NCBI GenBank assembly: GCA_001465935.1
Contig: LNKV01000011.1
Span: forward strand, 436,743-500,742
Origin: Clarireedia homoeocarpa
Lineage: Eukaryota > Ascomycota > Leotiomycetes > Helotiales > Rutstroemiaceae
DNA: 64,000 bases
Reading direction: 5' to 3'
The notes under the pieces were generated by a model, which was not told the DNA's origin, ran no database searches, and saw only the letters and a list, made by a program, of their open reading frames with translations. Below are positions 1 through 10,950 of this stretch, one piece after another. The translations under genes and the position numbers were made by a program. Every line of letters starts with the position of its first letter. The stretch's first letter is position 1.

Positions 1-131
1 CAAACCGACTTAAAACCAGACATAACCAGGGCTTAAGACGTACCATCAAGTCACTATAGCGACTACCCGCAAGCTCGACCAATGACAGTAATATATAACT
101 GAATAGCGGGATGAGGTGCCAAGTGTCATAC
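1..131. other. Window edge, no gene seen
   Basis: AT-rich sequence without a convincing open frame. It lies just before the small inverted-repeat element that begins with a TA at 132. Confidence 0.5.
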
Positions 132-133
132 TA

Positions 134-292
134 CTTGGTCCCAAGGAAAAATAAGTGTACCCCTTGAGGGTTCTCAAGTTAGCCGCAACCAGGGCGCTGA
201 GCCTATAGAAACTTCAGGATTGCCCTCTTTGTGGAGCAGAAAGTGCCAGAAGTGAAGTGCTAGGGGTACACTTATTTATCCTGGACACCAAG
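134..292. mobile_element. MITE with Tc1/mariner-like ends
   Basis: This is a 159-bp element with imperfect terminal inverted repeats of about 30 bp. The left end begins CTTGGT and contains ATAAGTGTACCCCT, and the right end reads AGGGGTACACTTAT and finishes ACCAAG. Both ends abut a TA dinucleotide (132-133 and 293-294), which is the target duplication expected of Tc1/mariner-type elements. There is no coding capacity, so it would be a non-autonomous copy. The family assignment rests only on the ends and the TA sites. Confidence 0.65.
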
Positions 293-294
293 TA

Positions 295-3200
295 CAATGG
301 GAATTGTCTGAAATGATAGTGGAAAGTACGGAATTCAGGGCCACAATTCTAGATCAATTACCTGTCCTAAGGTCAAGCATCTTATGGTAATTACGTTATT
401 TCTCCTACCACTCGGTACCGGATTTACTTAAAATGCATGAACGAGTAATTTACCAGTGACCGTGGCCCCGATTTTCCACGCAAGTGGTAAGTTAGGGACT
501 GAATTGGGAATTTATATAAGGACTGATCTCCTTTTGGATTGAGTATAGAGGCTCTATCAATTGTACAGTTAAATACCTAGTACCACTGACAAGACTAGGA
601 TGATGGTCCAAAATACTCTATAATGATAGAGCTTCCAAGTGTGGCGTCTAAAAACAGAAAGAGAAATTTTGGGCGCTGAAGATATGGGCAAGACAGGGAA
701 AACAAGGTGAAGGAGTGGTTCTTCTATGATTTCACCAAACTCCTTGTTTGGGACTGCATTACAAGTCGCAGGCTTCCCTACCAGTGAAATTTTGTATATT
801 TTCCTACCTGTTTCAGCTCAGTGAGGGAAGGTGCTCTCTTCTAGAATCTAGAACGAATTATGGGGAGATCTGCAGGGTATCTGCCAATCAAACCCAGAAA
901 CCTTGCACTTTATCAGCGAAAACCATAAAACCAATTGCTTGCTAGCACTTGCTTGTGGAAATAGGAAAACATAATTTTCATCATTTGCAGGATGTTGTGC
1001 AGTAGAAAATTCTTCGAATGGCTTGCAGCAACTTGCAGTGATTGGAAGTAGTGACGAATCGGTATGCTATTTTCTATGGTACCGCTTACTGTAAGGTACG
1101 AGTCATGATAACTCCAAAATTTCCAACATCGATATCCCGCCCTGCAATGAGATCGGTTATTCTATCCTCTCACGTGCGATGGTACTGCTCGATGACCTCT
1201 CTGCTCTTTTAATTGCATGTTTCGGTTAGGCCAGACTACGGCTCGAGCTTTACGTGTTCTACCTCAAAACAGTGAATGGCATCCTCCGATACATACTCGA
1301 CTCGAGTGTAAACGGTATTTGTCCCACTCCTACGGAAAAGCATAATTTTGATCCAAACTTCGCAGGCAAATGGTGATTGGGACTTTTCCCTATATCCTTG
1401 TCTTAATTCGGATGTTATTCGTTGCCAACCACAGTAACACGAGATAATGTCATGGATTTCAAGCACTATCCCATGCTGCGTCGCGTCCATTCTTACCACA
1501 AGACCATGGTAATATCCTGCAATGCAAAGTCCCGCACTTCTTCTATACCGCTGAGTATTGCACTTGCTTGATTCTTATACTACATCGACAAGTGAGACCC
1601 GTTTGCAGTTGAACGTTACTTATCGTTGTGCTTTATTTTTAGCCTAGCCCCTTTTAAAGTTTTATATTGCACAGGGCCACAACATATAAATTAGCACAGA
1701 AACGGAAACCTTCCCTTCCTCTCTTTATAGAATCGTCCATAGTTAATCTGAACCTACATTTCCAAGCTTCTTGAACGTAGCCTCGCACACTCGTCGTGAA
1801 GCCAGTTCACTTCGCCGAGAGCCATGGCTTATTCTCGGCATTTCCTAGCCCAGGAACAAATACGATACTATCCGTTTGATCAGACCCAATTTATTATGCA
1901 AAGAGGGCAAAAAGTACTCCACTCGCTCTGTTTAATTGCCAACATCATTAGTTAAGCGTGATGCTCCGAAGAGGATGTCTAGTTGAAGGATTCCCGTGGC
2001 CGCGGGAGGAGTATCCTACTACTACATTAGCCTCAACCTTTTTAATTGATGACAGCAGATCACGTCCATTAGCTGAAGTAGATGCTTCTTACCATAGAGT
2101 GCTGAAACTAGGAGGGCGTGGGGTAGGAGCCGTTCAGAAACGTATAGAAGTGGTGAAGGAAGCTAGTTTTAAGCGAGTTCTATACACGGAAGTCCTATTC
2201 CCTACCCTCTCGTGCCTCTGTAATGAGGACGAATACCGAATCCGTAACTTTCATGCCCGGCAACGCATCACAGATGCAACTCGTGCAGGTTCTTCGGATT
2301 ATTCCACCACAACAACCCTCGCGTGCATGTCTGTTTCGTGATCATGAGGACATGTTCGACATGGAATGCGGGGTAACATCCATTCGCAGGTTACCTCGTT
2401 TGACATAAGAATCAGGTAAATAATGTATTTGCATGCAGTTCTGCGTTGACCCTAGCAATCTCTTAAATGTGTTATTAGACAAAGTCACTTCTTTTTAGGA
2501 CAGGTGCAGGAATGGGGTCCGCGGACGGGAGGCCTGAATATCAGGGAGGTTGGCGAAGATATCTGCAAGGTACTTCGCCGCGTGGCAGACTTCCTATCCG
2601 ATCGCTTGAAGGGACGGGAATTGCTCGTCGAGCAGGCATGCTACCGAGCTGTGCTAAACATCTCTGGCAGAGTACGAGGGACCCCTCTTCTCGGGAATAG
2701 TTCAGTTCAAGGTCTCATTCTAGCTTCCGGGTATGACCATTGGAGCATATAAAACTCTCCTGCTACAGGCAAATTGTCAGTGAGCTTGTATTCGATGGTG
2801 TCGCAGCCAGCGCAGATATCTCAAGTCTGAATCCTGGAGATGTAATTTAACAAGCCAAACACACATTCAAGTGCTTTCAAGATGGTAGTATTTAGTTCTT
2901 TAAAAGTGCAATGCTTAATACCAAGTATGAACTTCAAATGTGCACCCAAGGAGTTTACCATAGCCTGCACATAGCCATCTAGAGAGATGTTCGGAGTGGA
3001 GGAGGCGCATCTTGAACGAATGATGCCGTTTGTGCTTATCGCCTATGCTTATGATGCTGCGTGGGGTTGGTATTCACAATGCCGTGATATGATTTGGAAC
3101 TCAGCTCATTGAATACGGCAATTTGAATAGCAATAATTACGAAGTGGCACAGCCAAAAAAAAAAAAAAGAAAGAAAAAAAAAAGGAGGGGGGGGGGGAAA

Positions 3201-3990
3201 GAAAAAAAAAAAAGAGTAGAGGTAGATCTGGGTATGTTTTCAGAGCGGACTGGAAATTTGAAAGCGATTAGACCCGGAGAGTTTGTCAACTTGAGATAGG
3301 TGTAACTGTAAGGCGTTCAACGTTCGACAAATGAACCTGTACTATTTATAAGTCCAGCTCGAATAAGACATCGAACAATGGTGAGATATCTGCATAATAC
3401 CATGATGAGAAGTCAAGCCCAGGCTTCGAAAGACGAAGATCATTGCTGCCGACTTCCGTGCTATGTCGGAGGTGCTAGAATGGGATTGCAGATGCCTGGC
3501 GGGGTCAAAACAATTGGCAAGGAAACTGTAGTGGCGGACGCAGTGACACAAGTAACCTGCTAACTGCAATGTCATTTTAACATCATATTTTAGAGGCGTT
3601 TTCGGAGCTGGACCCGTACATACGTGAAAGTCTGTAACTGCGTCTATTCAAAGCTAGGATTCAACAGCTTCTAGCACATCCTGCTGGACCTAGGCACGGC
3701 GCGAGCCAGATGCTCCAATCTCGGGGATGCGCTTCGTGCCTCTGCCTCTGGCTTGGCTCGATATTACAACGTTACTTTAACGTTACTTTGCCGACAACGC
3801 CGATAAGGGCTCGGCTGCTTGGCCGGGGTTGCCCAAAAATGAGGGTCCTTTTGTCGATGATTTTTTATTTAGAACTACTCAATTAAGCTAATCTTAACCT
3901 TTCTTCTAACCCCGGATTCACGCAGCATTCCTTAATTACAACAACTTATCGAAATATCATCGGCAAGTGGCTCAAGTTGAAGGGAGCATA
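295..3990. other. Gene-poor AT-rich stretch
   Basis: No gene could be supported here. Open frames at 1958-2341 (127 residues) and 2504-2752 (82 residues) on the plus strand have no recognisable domain and no splice-consistent continuation, so they may be chance frames or decayed genes. An A/G-rich low-complexity tract lies at 3154-3212. Sequence near 3763-3797 has a short direct repeat of AACGTTACTTT. Confidence 0.45.
3154..3212. repeat. Polypurine A/G tract
   Basis: About 59 bases consist only of A and G on the plus strand, with runs of A interrupted by G runs of up to ten. This is simple sequence with no coding meaning. Confidence 0.85.
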
Positions 3991-3991
3991 C

Positions 3992-4111
3992 TTAGTGTAG
4001 TCCCTATTCCAGTATCTTTTATTTGTCAACCAATCAGTTAGCAGATAGTACATCTTTTATGTTATATAATTGGCCAAAACTTAGATTGTGGGGCGATAAG
4101 GACTACACTTA
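3992..4111. repeat. Short inverted repeat, MITE-like
   Basis: TTAGTGTAGTCCCTAT at 3992-4007 pairs with ATAAGGACTACACTTA at 4096-4111 with two mismatches. The 120-bp unit is non-coding and AT-rich. It could be a very small transposon derivative, but I see no clear target duplication. Confidence 0.45.
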
Positions 4112-4893
4112 CAGTATCATCGAGACTATCTATTCGCATACATCTCATCGTTCGACAGAACTATCCTAAAGCAATATCCTTGTAATCCTCCTGCTCTTTC
4201 GGGTTTTAATCCACCGAGTACCTAATGCGGTGTCCCCCTCTAGGGAAAGGTGCAGGGGTCCGCGATAGCGGTGCATTCCGAGGCTGCCTGGTGCTTCCTC
4301 GTGCGATTCTATCTTGGTATAAAAACAGGCATTCTAGGAGATATCTTCTCCATCACGGTGGTGTTTATTCCTAGCAGAAATCGCTTGTGTCTTCGCCAAA
4401 CGATTCGGGAGGTTCTGCAATTTCTACACGGATCGAAGAAGATATTGCCAATCCTTTGCCTTGGGAGCCAGAATTGTATTCGATTTTTTTGCTTTTTTTG
4501 AAGCCATTACTCCAAGCAGCGCAGTCGTGTTAAGGTCATGTGAGTGCAATATATAATCATCGAATCCAGTCCCAAGCTCCTGTCTGTTCACGCTCTCTGC
4601 TTCCTGCTAGAGCTAGTGCTATGGCGTGAAAACAATGGTGACTGACCCGCAAATATTAGATAGGAATTCTCTTTGAAGACGAGGTATTGAGAGATTCACC
4701 AGTGACTGCTAGACATTGACCGGTAAAACTCGGCGGAATTGCTGGTGCGGTCGATGACTGATGAAGCCCTTATAATATACTTTATAACGACCTGTATTTC
4801 ACGGGCTGGAGTGTCTCTGAATCAGATCTTCAACTAATCCCAGTTGAATACTGGTTTTGCTGTTTTATTCCCAACTTAGAGCACTCTGAGCTA
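4112..4893. other. 5' flank of the permease gene
   Basis: No gene is seen. The last 130 bases before the permease start include TATA-like stretches around 4770-4790 (TATAATATAC), which could serve as promoter elements. The open frame at 4250-4501 has no recognisable features. Confidence 0.4.
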
Positions 4894-6706
4894 ATGGAAG
4901 ACACGATCGGCGCAGAGAAGGTGACGATAGTCTCCAGTCACACAAAAGACCATGCTATCAATGCTGACGAGTTGCGACTCGCTCAACTGGGTTAGTGCAA
5001 CTCGTACACTGAACAAGGGCGTGGCCGCTAATATGTCAGCCAGGTCATACTCAGGAGTTGAAGCGCCACTTCACCATCCTGTCGCTCATTGGTCTCGCTT
5101 CCACGACGACGGTCTCCTGGACAGGATTGGGTCTAGCCATTGTCGCCGAGATCAACGCAGGTGGCCCTGGTGCTATTATATATGGCTTCATCCTGGTTAC
5201 TATACTTCAATGCTTCCTTGGCGCTTCGCTTGCCGAGTTCGTATCCAGCTATCCGACTGAGGGCGGCATGTATCACTGGATAGCCGAAGTTGCACCAAAG
5301 AAGTCGAGGGATATTCTGAGCTTCTTTACTGGATGGTTCACGGTCTTGGGATGTTAGTGACTGTGACTTCCGCACGTAAAAATCTACCAAAGGCTGATCT
5401 TCATCTCTCCAGGGATTTTCACCACAGCATCAACAGTATTAATATATGCCCAGACGATGATGTCCCTCATTGCGCTGTATCTCCCGGATCCGGTGATCCA
5501 GCGTTGGCAGACGTTCATCATATACCAGGGACTAAACCTCATCACAGCGAGCATAGTTCTCTTTGGCAATAGGCTGATTCCAGCGATCAACAAATTTTCA
5601 TTATTCTATGTCCAGATTGGATGGTTTGTGGTGCTCGTCACCGTTCTTGCTTGTGCGCCTTCACATCGGAACTCTGAATTTGTCTTCAAGACTTGGATCA
5701 ATAATACGGGCTGGGAGAACAACGTCATCTGCTTCATCACTGGCTTGGTCAGTCCCTTATACAGCTTGGGCGGCCTTGACGGAATTGCGCATATCACAGA
5801 GGAGATGCCAAACGTAAGTTATTTCAGGTTCAAAATAAAGTCGTCTTGAGAACGAGTATTGATGCTACATAGCCTTCACGCAACGCACCCCTGGCCATTG
5901 CCATCACCCTTACTATTGCGTTCGTTACCGGTCTTTCATATATTATTGGTCTCATGTTCTGCGTTCAAGATTACTCTGCTCTTAGCACCACCAATACCGG
6001 TTTACCTCTTGCAGAGCTGTTCCGCCAGGTTACCCAATCGTCCGGCGGTGCATTTGGTCTAATGTTCATCCATTTTGGCGTACTGGGACCGACTACGATC
6101 AGTTCTCAGCTGTCTACTGGCCGTGTTCTTTGGGCGTTCTCACGGGATCGTGCGATACCATGGTCCTCTACTTGGTCGCGGGTCAACACCCACTACGGGA
6201 TCCCGTTCAATGCACAGCTCCTCGTTACTGCCGTTATAGCCGCCCTGGGTTGCATCTACCTTGGTAGTAGTACCGCTTTCAACAGCATGCTTGGGTCGGC
6301 GGTCACAATAAACAACATCGCTTTTTTGATTCCCATCGTTACAAATATGCTAACAGGAAGGGCAAACATGTTTAAGGGCGAGTTCCATATGGGAGCCTGG
6401 GGATGGCTGATCAACGGCATAACGATATCTTGGCTGATATTTGCGATCATCTTCTTCAGCTTCCCTTATTCTATGCCTATCACGGTGCAAAGTATGAACT
6501 ACACCTGTGTGGTTGTGGGTTCCCTTCCTATCTTGATCTTAGCCTGTTGGTTCATTGTGTCTAAACAATATAAGAAGCAAATCGCCGCTAATAAAGAGAA
6601 ATCCTGCAAGGCGCAGGACGATGGAGGAGACTTCATATCAAGAGTTCTGATGGAGAGATCAAATGGTGCTTATGAGTCAGAAATGACGAAGAATGTAGTT
6701 GCTTGA
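4894..6706 (+). CDS. APC-family amino acid/GABA/choline permease
   Basis: This is a plasma-membrane permease of the amino acid-polyamine-organocation superfamily, in the fungal GABA/choline/amino acid permease group. Exons are 4894-4990, 5044-5352, 5413-5813 and 5873-6706, giving 546 residues. All three introns (53, 60 and 59 bp) are GT-AG. The N-terminal tail is followed by the typical lead-in LAQLGHTQELKRHF, then about twelve hydrophobic segments. The first bears the TTTVSWTG stretch, and the next contains EFVSSYPTEGGMYHW, characteristic of this family. TGRVLWAFSRDRAIP in exon 4 is also family-typical. Substrate cannot be told from sequence; choline, GABA or an amino acid are all possible. 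The ATG at 4894 is chosen because it keeps frame through intron 1. No neighbouring catabolic gene is seen. Confidence 0.9.
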
Positions 6707-7515
6707 CAGTATTTAATCGGAGTTATACAGAATACGGAAGAAAGCAATATATACTGCATATTATACACATGCCTGCATAGGCAATCTATACAGGAGAAGG
6801 GAGTTATATTAAAACCGCTTCACTCTCCATTTGAGATTGAAAACGAAAGAAGGCAACCTACAGTATGGGGACTGCCGGTCGTTACGATACTTTTCTTTAA
6901 AAACATATTCTCAATTATTGATAAATAACGAAAGTTTAGTTTCTCACATATGTATACCCCTCTGTCCTTCACTTTGCTTGCTTCGACATAAGAGAAAAAT
7001 GAATATAACCTGTCACAAATGTTCCTGAGTCTGAATCGGTTAGTTTGAGCGGGGTAAGAAAAGTGTTCAGGAGAGGATACACAGGTTTATATACACAGGA
7101 GTTCTATCCGACACGTAGAATAGTGCCTGTAGGCTTCAAATGGACTTAAAAGTAAGAGTAACTTTGGCTTGATTTAACAGTTCCGCTGGGCTATCTACAG
7201 TCTCCTTATACGGGTGCTCCTTAGGCGTATTGCTATAGGTTTGGTAAGCCTATTGTTATACGCTCTCTAGGCTTCGCAAGCCTATATCGGTCACCTATAT
7301 CGGTCAGTGGTTAGGTGGGGGCCTTGCCCCACTACAGCAGTTCCAACAGACCCCATCAACCGAACACGACAAAATTTATTCCAAATCTAGTGGTACACAC
7401 TAACAAAATGTGTTTTGAAGATAATTTGTATCATCTTGCAACCAGTAATTTTTTTAGGCAAAAGATCATTCAAAACAAAAATGATGGTATAACGAATGAC
7501 TTGAACATTCACAAT
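6707..7515. other. Intergenic, repeat-like, no gene
   Basis: No supported gene. Around 7220-7310 the sequence contains repeated AAGCCTAT / AGGCTTCGCAAGCCT motifs and two copies of CTATATCGGTCA, suggesting old repeat debris. The open frame at 7315-7557 runs into the tRNA-like gene on the other strand and is not considered real. Confidence 0.4.
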
Positions 7516-7594
7516 TGGACTCGCGGGGAATCGAACCCCGGACCACTCCCACGTTGAATGCTAAGGGAGTATTATACCACTAAACCACAAGCCC
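7516..7594 (-). tRNA. tRNA-Ala(AGC)-like gene with 7-nt insertion
   Basis: Read on the minus strand, GGGCTTG pairs with CGAGTCC to form a 7-bp acceptor stem. The stem includes G3:U70, the hallmark identity element of alanine tRNA. The T arm CGGGG-TTCGATT-CCCCG is perfect and is a good B box. The D arm GTTT/ATAC has one mismatch. The anticodon stem CTCCC/GGGAG encloses TTAGCAT plus seven extra bases (TCAACGT). A normal TTAGCAT loop gives anticodon AGC, so the extra bases are either a very short intron after position 37 or an inactivating insertion. The tail A at 7516 is a proper discriminator base. It may be a functional gene with a mini-intron or a tRNA pseudogene. Confidence 0.6.
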
Positions 7595-7646
7595 TACCAC
7601 TGAACCACAAGCCCAGTTGTGATTCATACCACTGAACCATTGCCCC
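7595..7646 (-). repeat. Duplicated tRNA 5' halves (A-box copies)
   Basis: Immediately upstream of the tRNA-Ala-like gene on the minus strand lie two further copies of its 5' half. One reads GGGCTTGTGGTTCAGTGGTA and directly abuts the tRNA. The other begins GGGGCAATGGTTCAGTGGTA and is separated by about 12 bases. Each contains TGGTTCAGTGG, a good match to the RNA polymerase III A box, but neither has its own anticodon arm or T arm. Confidence 0.6.
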
Positions 7647-7759
7647 ATGAGATGAGCTGATTTGTTGTGACGCAAAGGCCTTGTTTGCATCTATATAGCA
7701 TAAATCATAGTGAGAATTTTAAGTCACTTGAACCAATAATATTTGCTTAATTGCTTTGC

Positions 7760-7854
7760 TAATCGTGGGTGACCCCACTTATTCTCGAATCATACTAGTG
7801 GGGTTATGCGCATGCTGGCATGAGAACTCGCTTCAGTGGGGCCACCCACGATTA
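7760..7854. repeat. 95-bp inverted-repeat element
   Basis: TAATCGTGGGTGACCCCACT at 7760-7779 is inverted with one mismatch at 7835-7854, around a 55-base spacer. The spacer itself contains a CATGCTGGCATG partial palindrome. It may be a tiny MITE bounded by TA, or a foldback sequence. A similar TAATCGT-starting pair exists at 53288-53354. Confidence 0.55.
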
Positions 7855-7953
7855 TCGTCAGCCGGAAGCTCTACAGAGACTTATTCATGATCAGGAGCAT
7901 CGAACTTCTTAGCCGATTGGAAATTACAGGTATTCAGAGAATTTTCTTTCATT

Positions 7954-9627
7954 TCAGATTTTAACTCGCTTAGACGGACTGCTATCTTCCAAGCTTTTTC
8001 TGGAAACAGACTTGCTCATATCAGTACCCGGCTTGCCAAATTCCATAAATATATAAGCAATACAAAGACTTTTCTGAAGCTCATACTCATCTTTATTATA
8101 TCCAGGGTGTAGAGCAACTATACGAGCAGTATCGCCTAGCTTCACGAAATGATTTACCAATCGTGAACTCATCTCAGCACCAGAGTGATGTTCGTTAGCC
8201 AACCCAACCAATTCGGCTATATCTGAGATAAGCCATCGATTTCTCTCCTCCCATAACTCTCGAGTGTTGTCAGAATCAAGCGGATCGTAGAACAATAGCG
8301 CAGAACACCAGGGTACAGTAGCATCAAATACCCTAGTATTAGATGTACGGACACAATTACCCAGAATTGATAGTTTAGCAGCTAAACGTCTGTGTTTGTA
8401 CACCTTTGAGTTTATTTGCCTTGCTCTGTGTATCCACTCTACAAACTTTGACCCAAGCATTTTTGAAACGGCTTGCTGGCTTGGTTGTTCTCGAGAATTC
8501 AAGCTAGCGAGATATTCCTCATCCGAATCCACGTTGCAGTCCATTGCGATATATCTCGAACCCTCTTCCAAGTGTCTCAAGTCTTCTTCGATACTGTGCC
8601 ACTCTTCGATGCTAGGACAGGAACTACTATGCGGCGATAAAACGTTCGGGCGAATTAGAGTACGAGTCGGTTCTTCGATGCTAGGAGAGAAAATGCCATG
8701 CAGCACCGGTGCAGGACTCGGGCTAATTCGGGTACGAGTCGGTTCTTCGATGCCAGGAGAGAAAATACCATGTAGCACCGGTGTAGGGCTCGGGCTAATT
8801 CGGGTACGAGTCGGTGTTTCCGCAATTACCACTTCGATAGTATTGATTATTGGCGTTTCCTTTTCGATTGGTGGCGTTTCCTTTTCGATTGGTGGTGACC
8901 GAGGAACCTGCACTTCCGGGAGTAGTTGAGTAGGATTCTCGGTATATAGTGGTAGCAGTACTGGGTCAAATCCGCTCCATTCCACTAATACAACGTCTTG
9001 TTGAACGTACATTTCCTTCATGTTGATTTTGTGTATACCAGTATTGCTTAGGCGATTGTGAAGTTCTTTCAGGCCTACCTGCGCATAATCATTTGGCTTG
9101 ATGTATACAGTGAAGGTTTTCGTATTGGATAGAGATTCAAAGCTGTGAATCAATTTTTTCGAGGTCGTATTGTAGGACTTGAAAGTCGTAGGAGTCTTCT
9201 TCTTCATAATAACAAATCCCTTTGTAGTTAGATCGAATGGTATACAGATAACATATACTGAATCGCTGATTTCGGCATCGTGAATAGCAGAAGCGTCGAG
9301 ACAAGACAAATCATCGATGTTTGATAATAAACAAGGCGTAGAAACATCTGCGAAGTCGGCATCTGGAGGAACAACCAATAACATCTCCATTTCATGCTTT
9401 CTGCTATGAAGTATAATAGACACTTTAAGGGAAAAATGAATATGAATATGTCCTTCCATATCATAGTACACAGATATCAAAAATTTAAGATTCTGCTTGT
9501 TATCATTCAAGCGAGAACCTAGTGTAAAAGGTATACCTGATTGATCTTCCCATTTTACAAACACTCTCTCGCAAAGAAGACGTTGTAACTGAAGTTTCGC
9601 AATCAGAGTGTCAGTCAGATTCGACAT
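7954..9627 (-). CDS. Orphan 557-residue protein with internal repeats
   Basis: This is an intronless open frame from the ATG at 9627 (MSNLTDTLIAKLQLQRLL) to the stop at 7954. I recognise no family. Residues about 1-230 look globular. The middle carries proline-rich repeats: a PPIEKET pair, then tandem copies of a 24-residue unit built around EEPTRTRISPSPAPVLHGIF and a degenerate third copy. The last 170 residues again look globular and end in a basic tail (SPSKRVKI) that could be nuclear-localising. No signal peptide or membrane segment is evident. The gene sits among tRNA debris and minisatellites, a setting typical of lineage-specific or decaying genes. Absence of introns and lack of recognisable homology leave function open. 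Confidence 0.6.
   Translation of the reverse strand: MSNLTDTLIAKLQLQRLLCERVFVKWEDQSGIPFTLGSRLNDNKQNLKFLISVYYDMEGHIHIHFSLKVSIILHSRKHEMEMLLVVPPDADFADVSTPCLLSNIDDLSCLDASAIHDAEISDSVYVICIPFDLTTKGFVIMKKKTPTTFKSYNTTSKKLIHSFESLSNTKTFTVYIKPNDYAQVGLKELHNRLSNTGIHKINMKEMYVQQDVVLVEWSGFDPVLLPLYTENPTQLLPEVQVPRSPPIEKETPPIEKETPIINTIEVVIAETPTRTRISPSPTPVLHGIFSPGIEEPTRTRISPSPAPVLHGIFSPSIEEPTRTLIRPNVLSPHSSSCPSIEEWHSIEEDLRHLEEGSRYIAMDCNVDSDEEYLASLNSREQPSQQAVSKMLGSKFVEWIHRARQINSKVYKHRRLAAKLSILGNCVRTSNTRVFDATVPWCSALLFYDPLDSDNTRELWEERNRWLISDIAELVGLANEHHSGAEMSSRLVNHFVKLGDTARIVALHPGYNKDEYELQKSLCIAYIFMEFGKPGTDMSKSVSRKSLEDSSPSKRVKI
8655..8815. repeat. 72-bp tandem repeat inside the orphan ORF
   Basis: Two nearly identical 72-bp units, each starting GTACGAGTCGGTTCTTCGAT and differing at a handful of sites, are followed by a partial third. 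They encode the PTRTRISPSPxPVLHGIFSP repeats of the protein on the minus strand and keep its frame. Confidence 0.75.
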
Positions 9628-9756
9628 AATTTGCTCCTATTACCATAGTTAGCAATGAACAATGCTGGCCCACACTTTACGTGTGATTCCCACCCACCCA
9701 GGCTATAGAGCAGCCTTGACTCTTGAACAAAAAGGTGTAGAAGTGATTAGCAAAAG

Positions 9757-10260
9757 CTACTGAAAGACTATCACCGACAGGGTTGTTCTAAGCAGCAGAT
9801 GCTGAAGGACTATCACCGACAGAGTTGTTCTAAGCAGCAGATACCGAAGGACTATCACCGACAGGGTTATTCTAAGCAGCAGATACCGAAGGACTATCAC
9901 CGACAGGGTTATTCTAAGCAGCAGATACTAAAGGACTATCACCGACAGGGTTATTCTAAGCAGCAGATGCTGAAGGACCACCACCGACAGGATTGTCCTA
10001 AGCAGCAGATGCTGAAGGACTATCACCGACAGGGTTATTCTAAGCAGCAGATACTGAAGGACCACCACCGACAGGATTGTTCTAAGCAGCAGATGCTGAA
10101 GGACCACCACCGACAGGATTGTTCTAAGCAGCAGATACTGAAGGACCACCACCGACAGGATTATTCTAAGCAGTAGATGCCGAAGAACGACTACCGACAG
10201 GATTGTCCTAAGCAGCAGAGACCGAAGGACTACCACTGACAGGATTGTTCTAAACAGCAG
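9757..10260. repeat. 42-bp minisatellite, about 12 copies
   Basis: The unit CTGAAGGACTATCACCGACA plus GGGTTGTTCTAAGCAGCAGATG is repeated about twelve times with point differences (for example CTATCACC against CCACCACC). The repeat length is a multiple of three, so an open frame of 14-residue repeats (pattern KDYHRQGYSKQQIL) runs through nine of the copies. There is no start context or flanking conserved protein to argue that it is translated. It lies 130 bp upstream of the orphan gene. Confidence 0.9.
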
Positions 10261-10261
10261 A

Positions 10262-10590
10262 TACTCGGGGCGATTTTGCTGGAAAGATTGTACTTGTATA
10301 GTCGTAATAGATATTGTGCGATAGAGATAAAGCGATATAAGGATAGCGATAGGAAGATAGTAGTCGTATATTCGTAAGAGATATTGTGCGATGGAAATGG
10401 AGAGATAGAGGAATATAAAGAGGGCGATAGAAATGGAGGGATAGAGGGATATAGAGATGGTGATAGAAATGGAAATAGAGAGATATAGAAGTGGTAATAG
10501 TAATGGTAATGGTAATGGAAATGGTAATGGAAATGGGGGGATATATAAATAGCGATAGAAATAGAGATAGCGATAGAAAGATGGTGTTTG
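10262..10590. repeat. Degenerate purine-rich GATAGA/ATGGAAAT tract
   Basis: About 330 bases are dominated by A and G, with recurrent GATAGAGATA, AATGGAAAT and GGTAATGG words. It looks like an old microsatellite. The long frames on both strands here are low-complexity artefacts. Confidence 0.75.
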
Positions 10591-10950
10591 ATGTGGCATG
10601 GAAAGAAAGTTTGTAGTGCCTCTTCATCACGAGACCAGAAAAATAAGCGACTTGAAACTAGGTTAAATATAGTATAGCTCGGTAGATATTAGGTTTTTCG
10701 GCCAGCTCAGTTAGATGCCGAGGAACTGTTATTATAATAAAAGGACCTGCCCAAATCGTTTAATAGACCCTACTTTAGTTACTTCTTTTCTTCTGCAAGG
10801 CTTAAGTCAACGACATTTGTATTGCTACCATCGAAGTAGTCTTGATGTTCGGCTTGTCCGCTCGCAAGTCCTCCCGGTGTCAACAGACCTCGAATCTGAA
10901 GATACCGCTCAGCACTCGTCAAGCACAAGCCCACATCCTTTTTATTCGAA

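Noticed and set aside
1958..2341. 127-residue ORF near the left end
   Set aside because: No recognisable motif, and there is no consistent exon on either side.
9928..10630. Long minus-strand ORFs rich in Leu, Ile, Ser and Tyr
   Set aside because: They are translations of the minisatellite and the purine tract, not real proteins.
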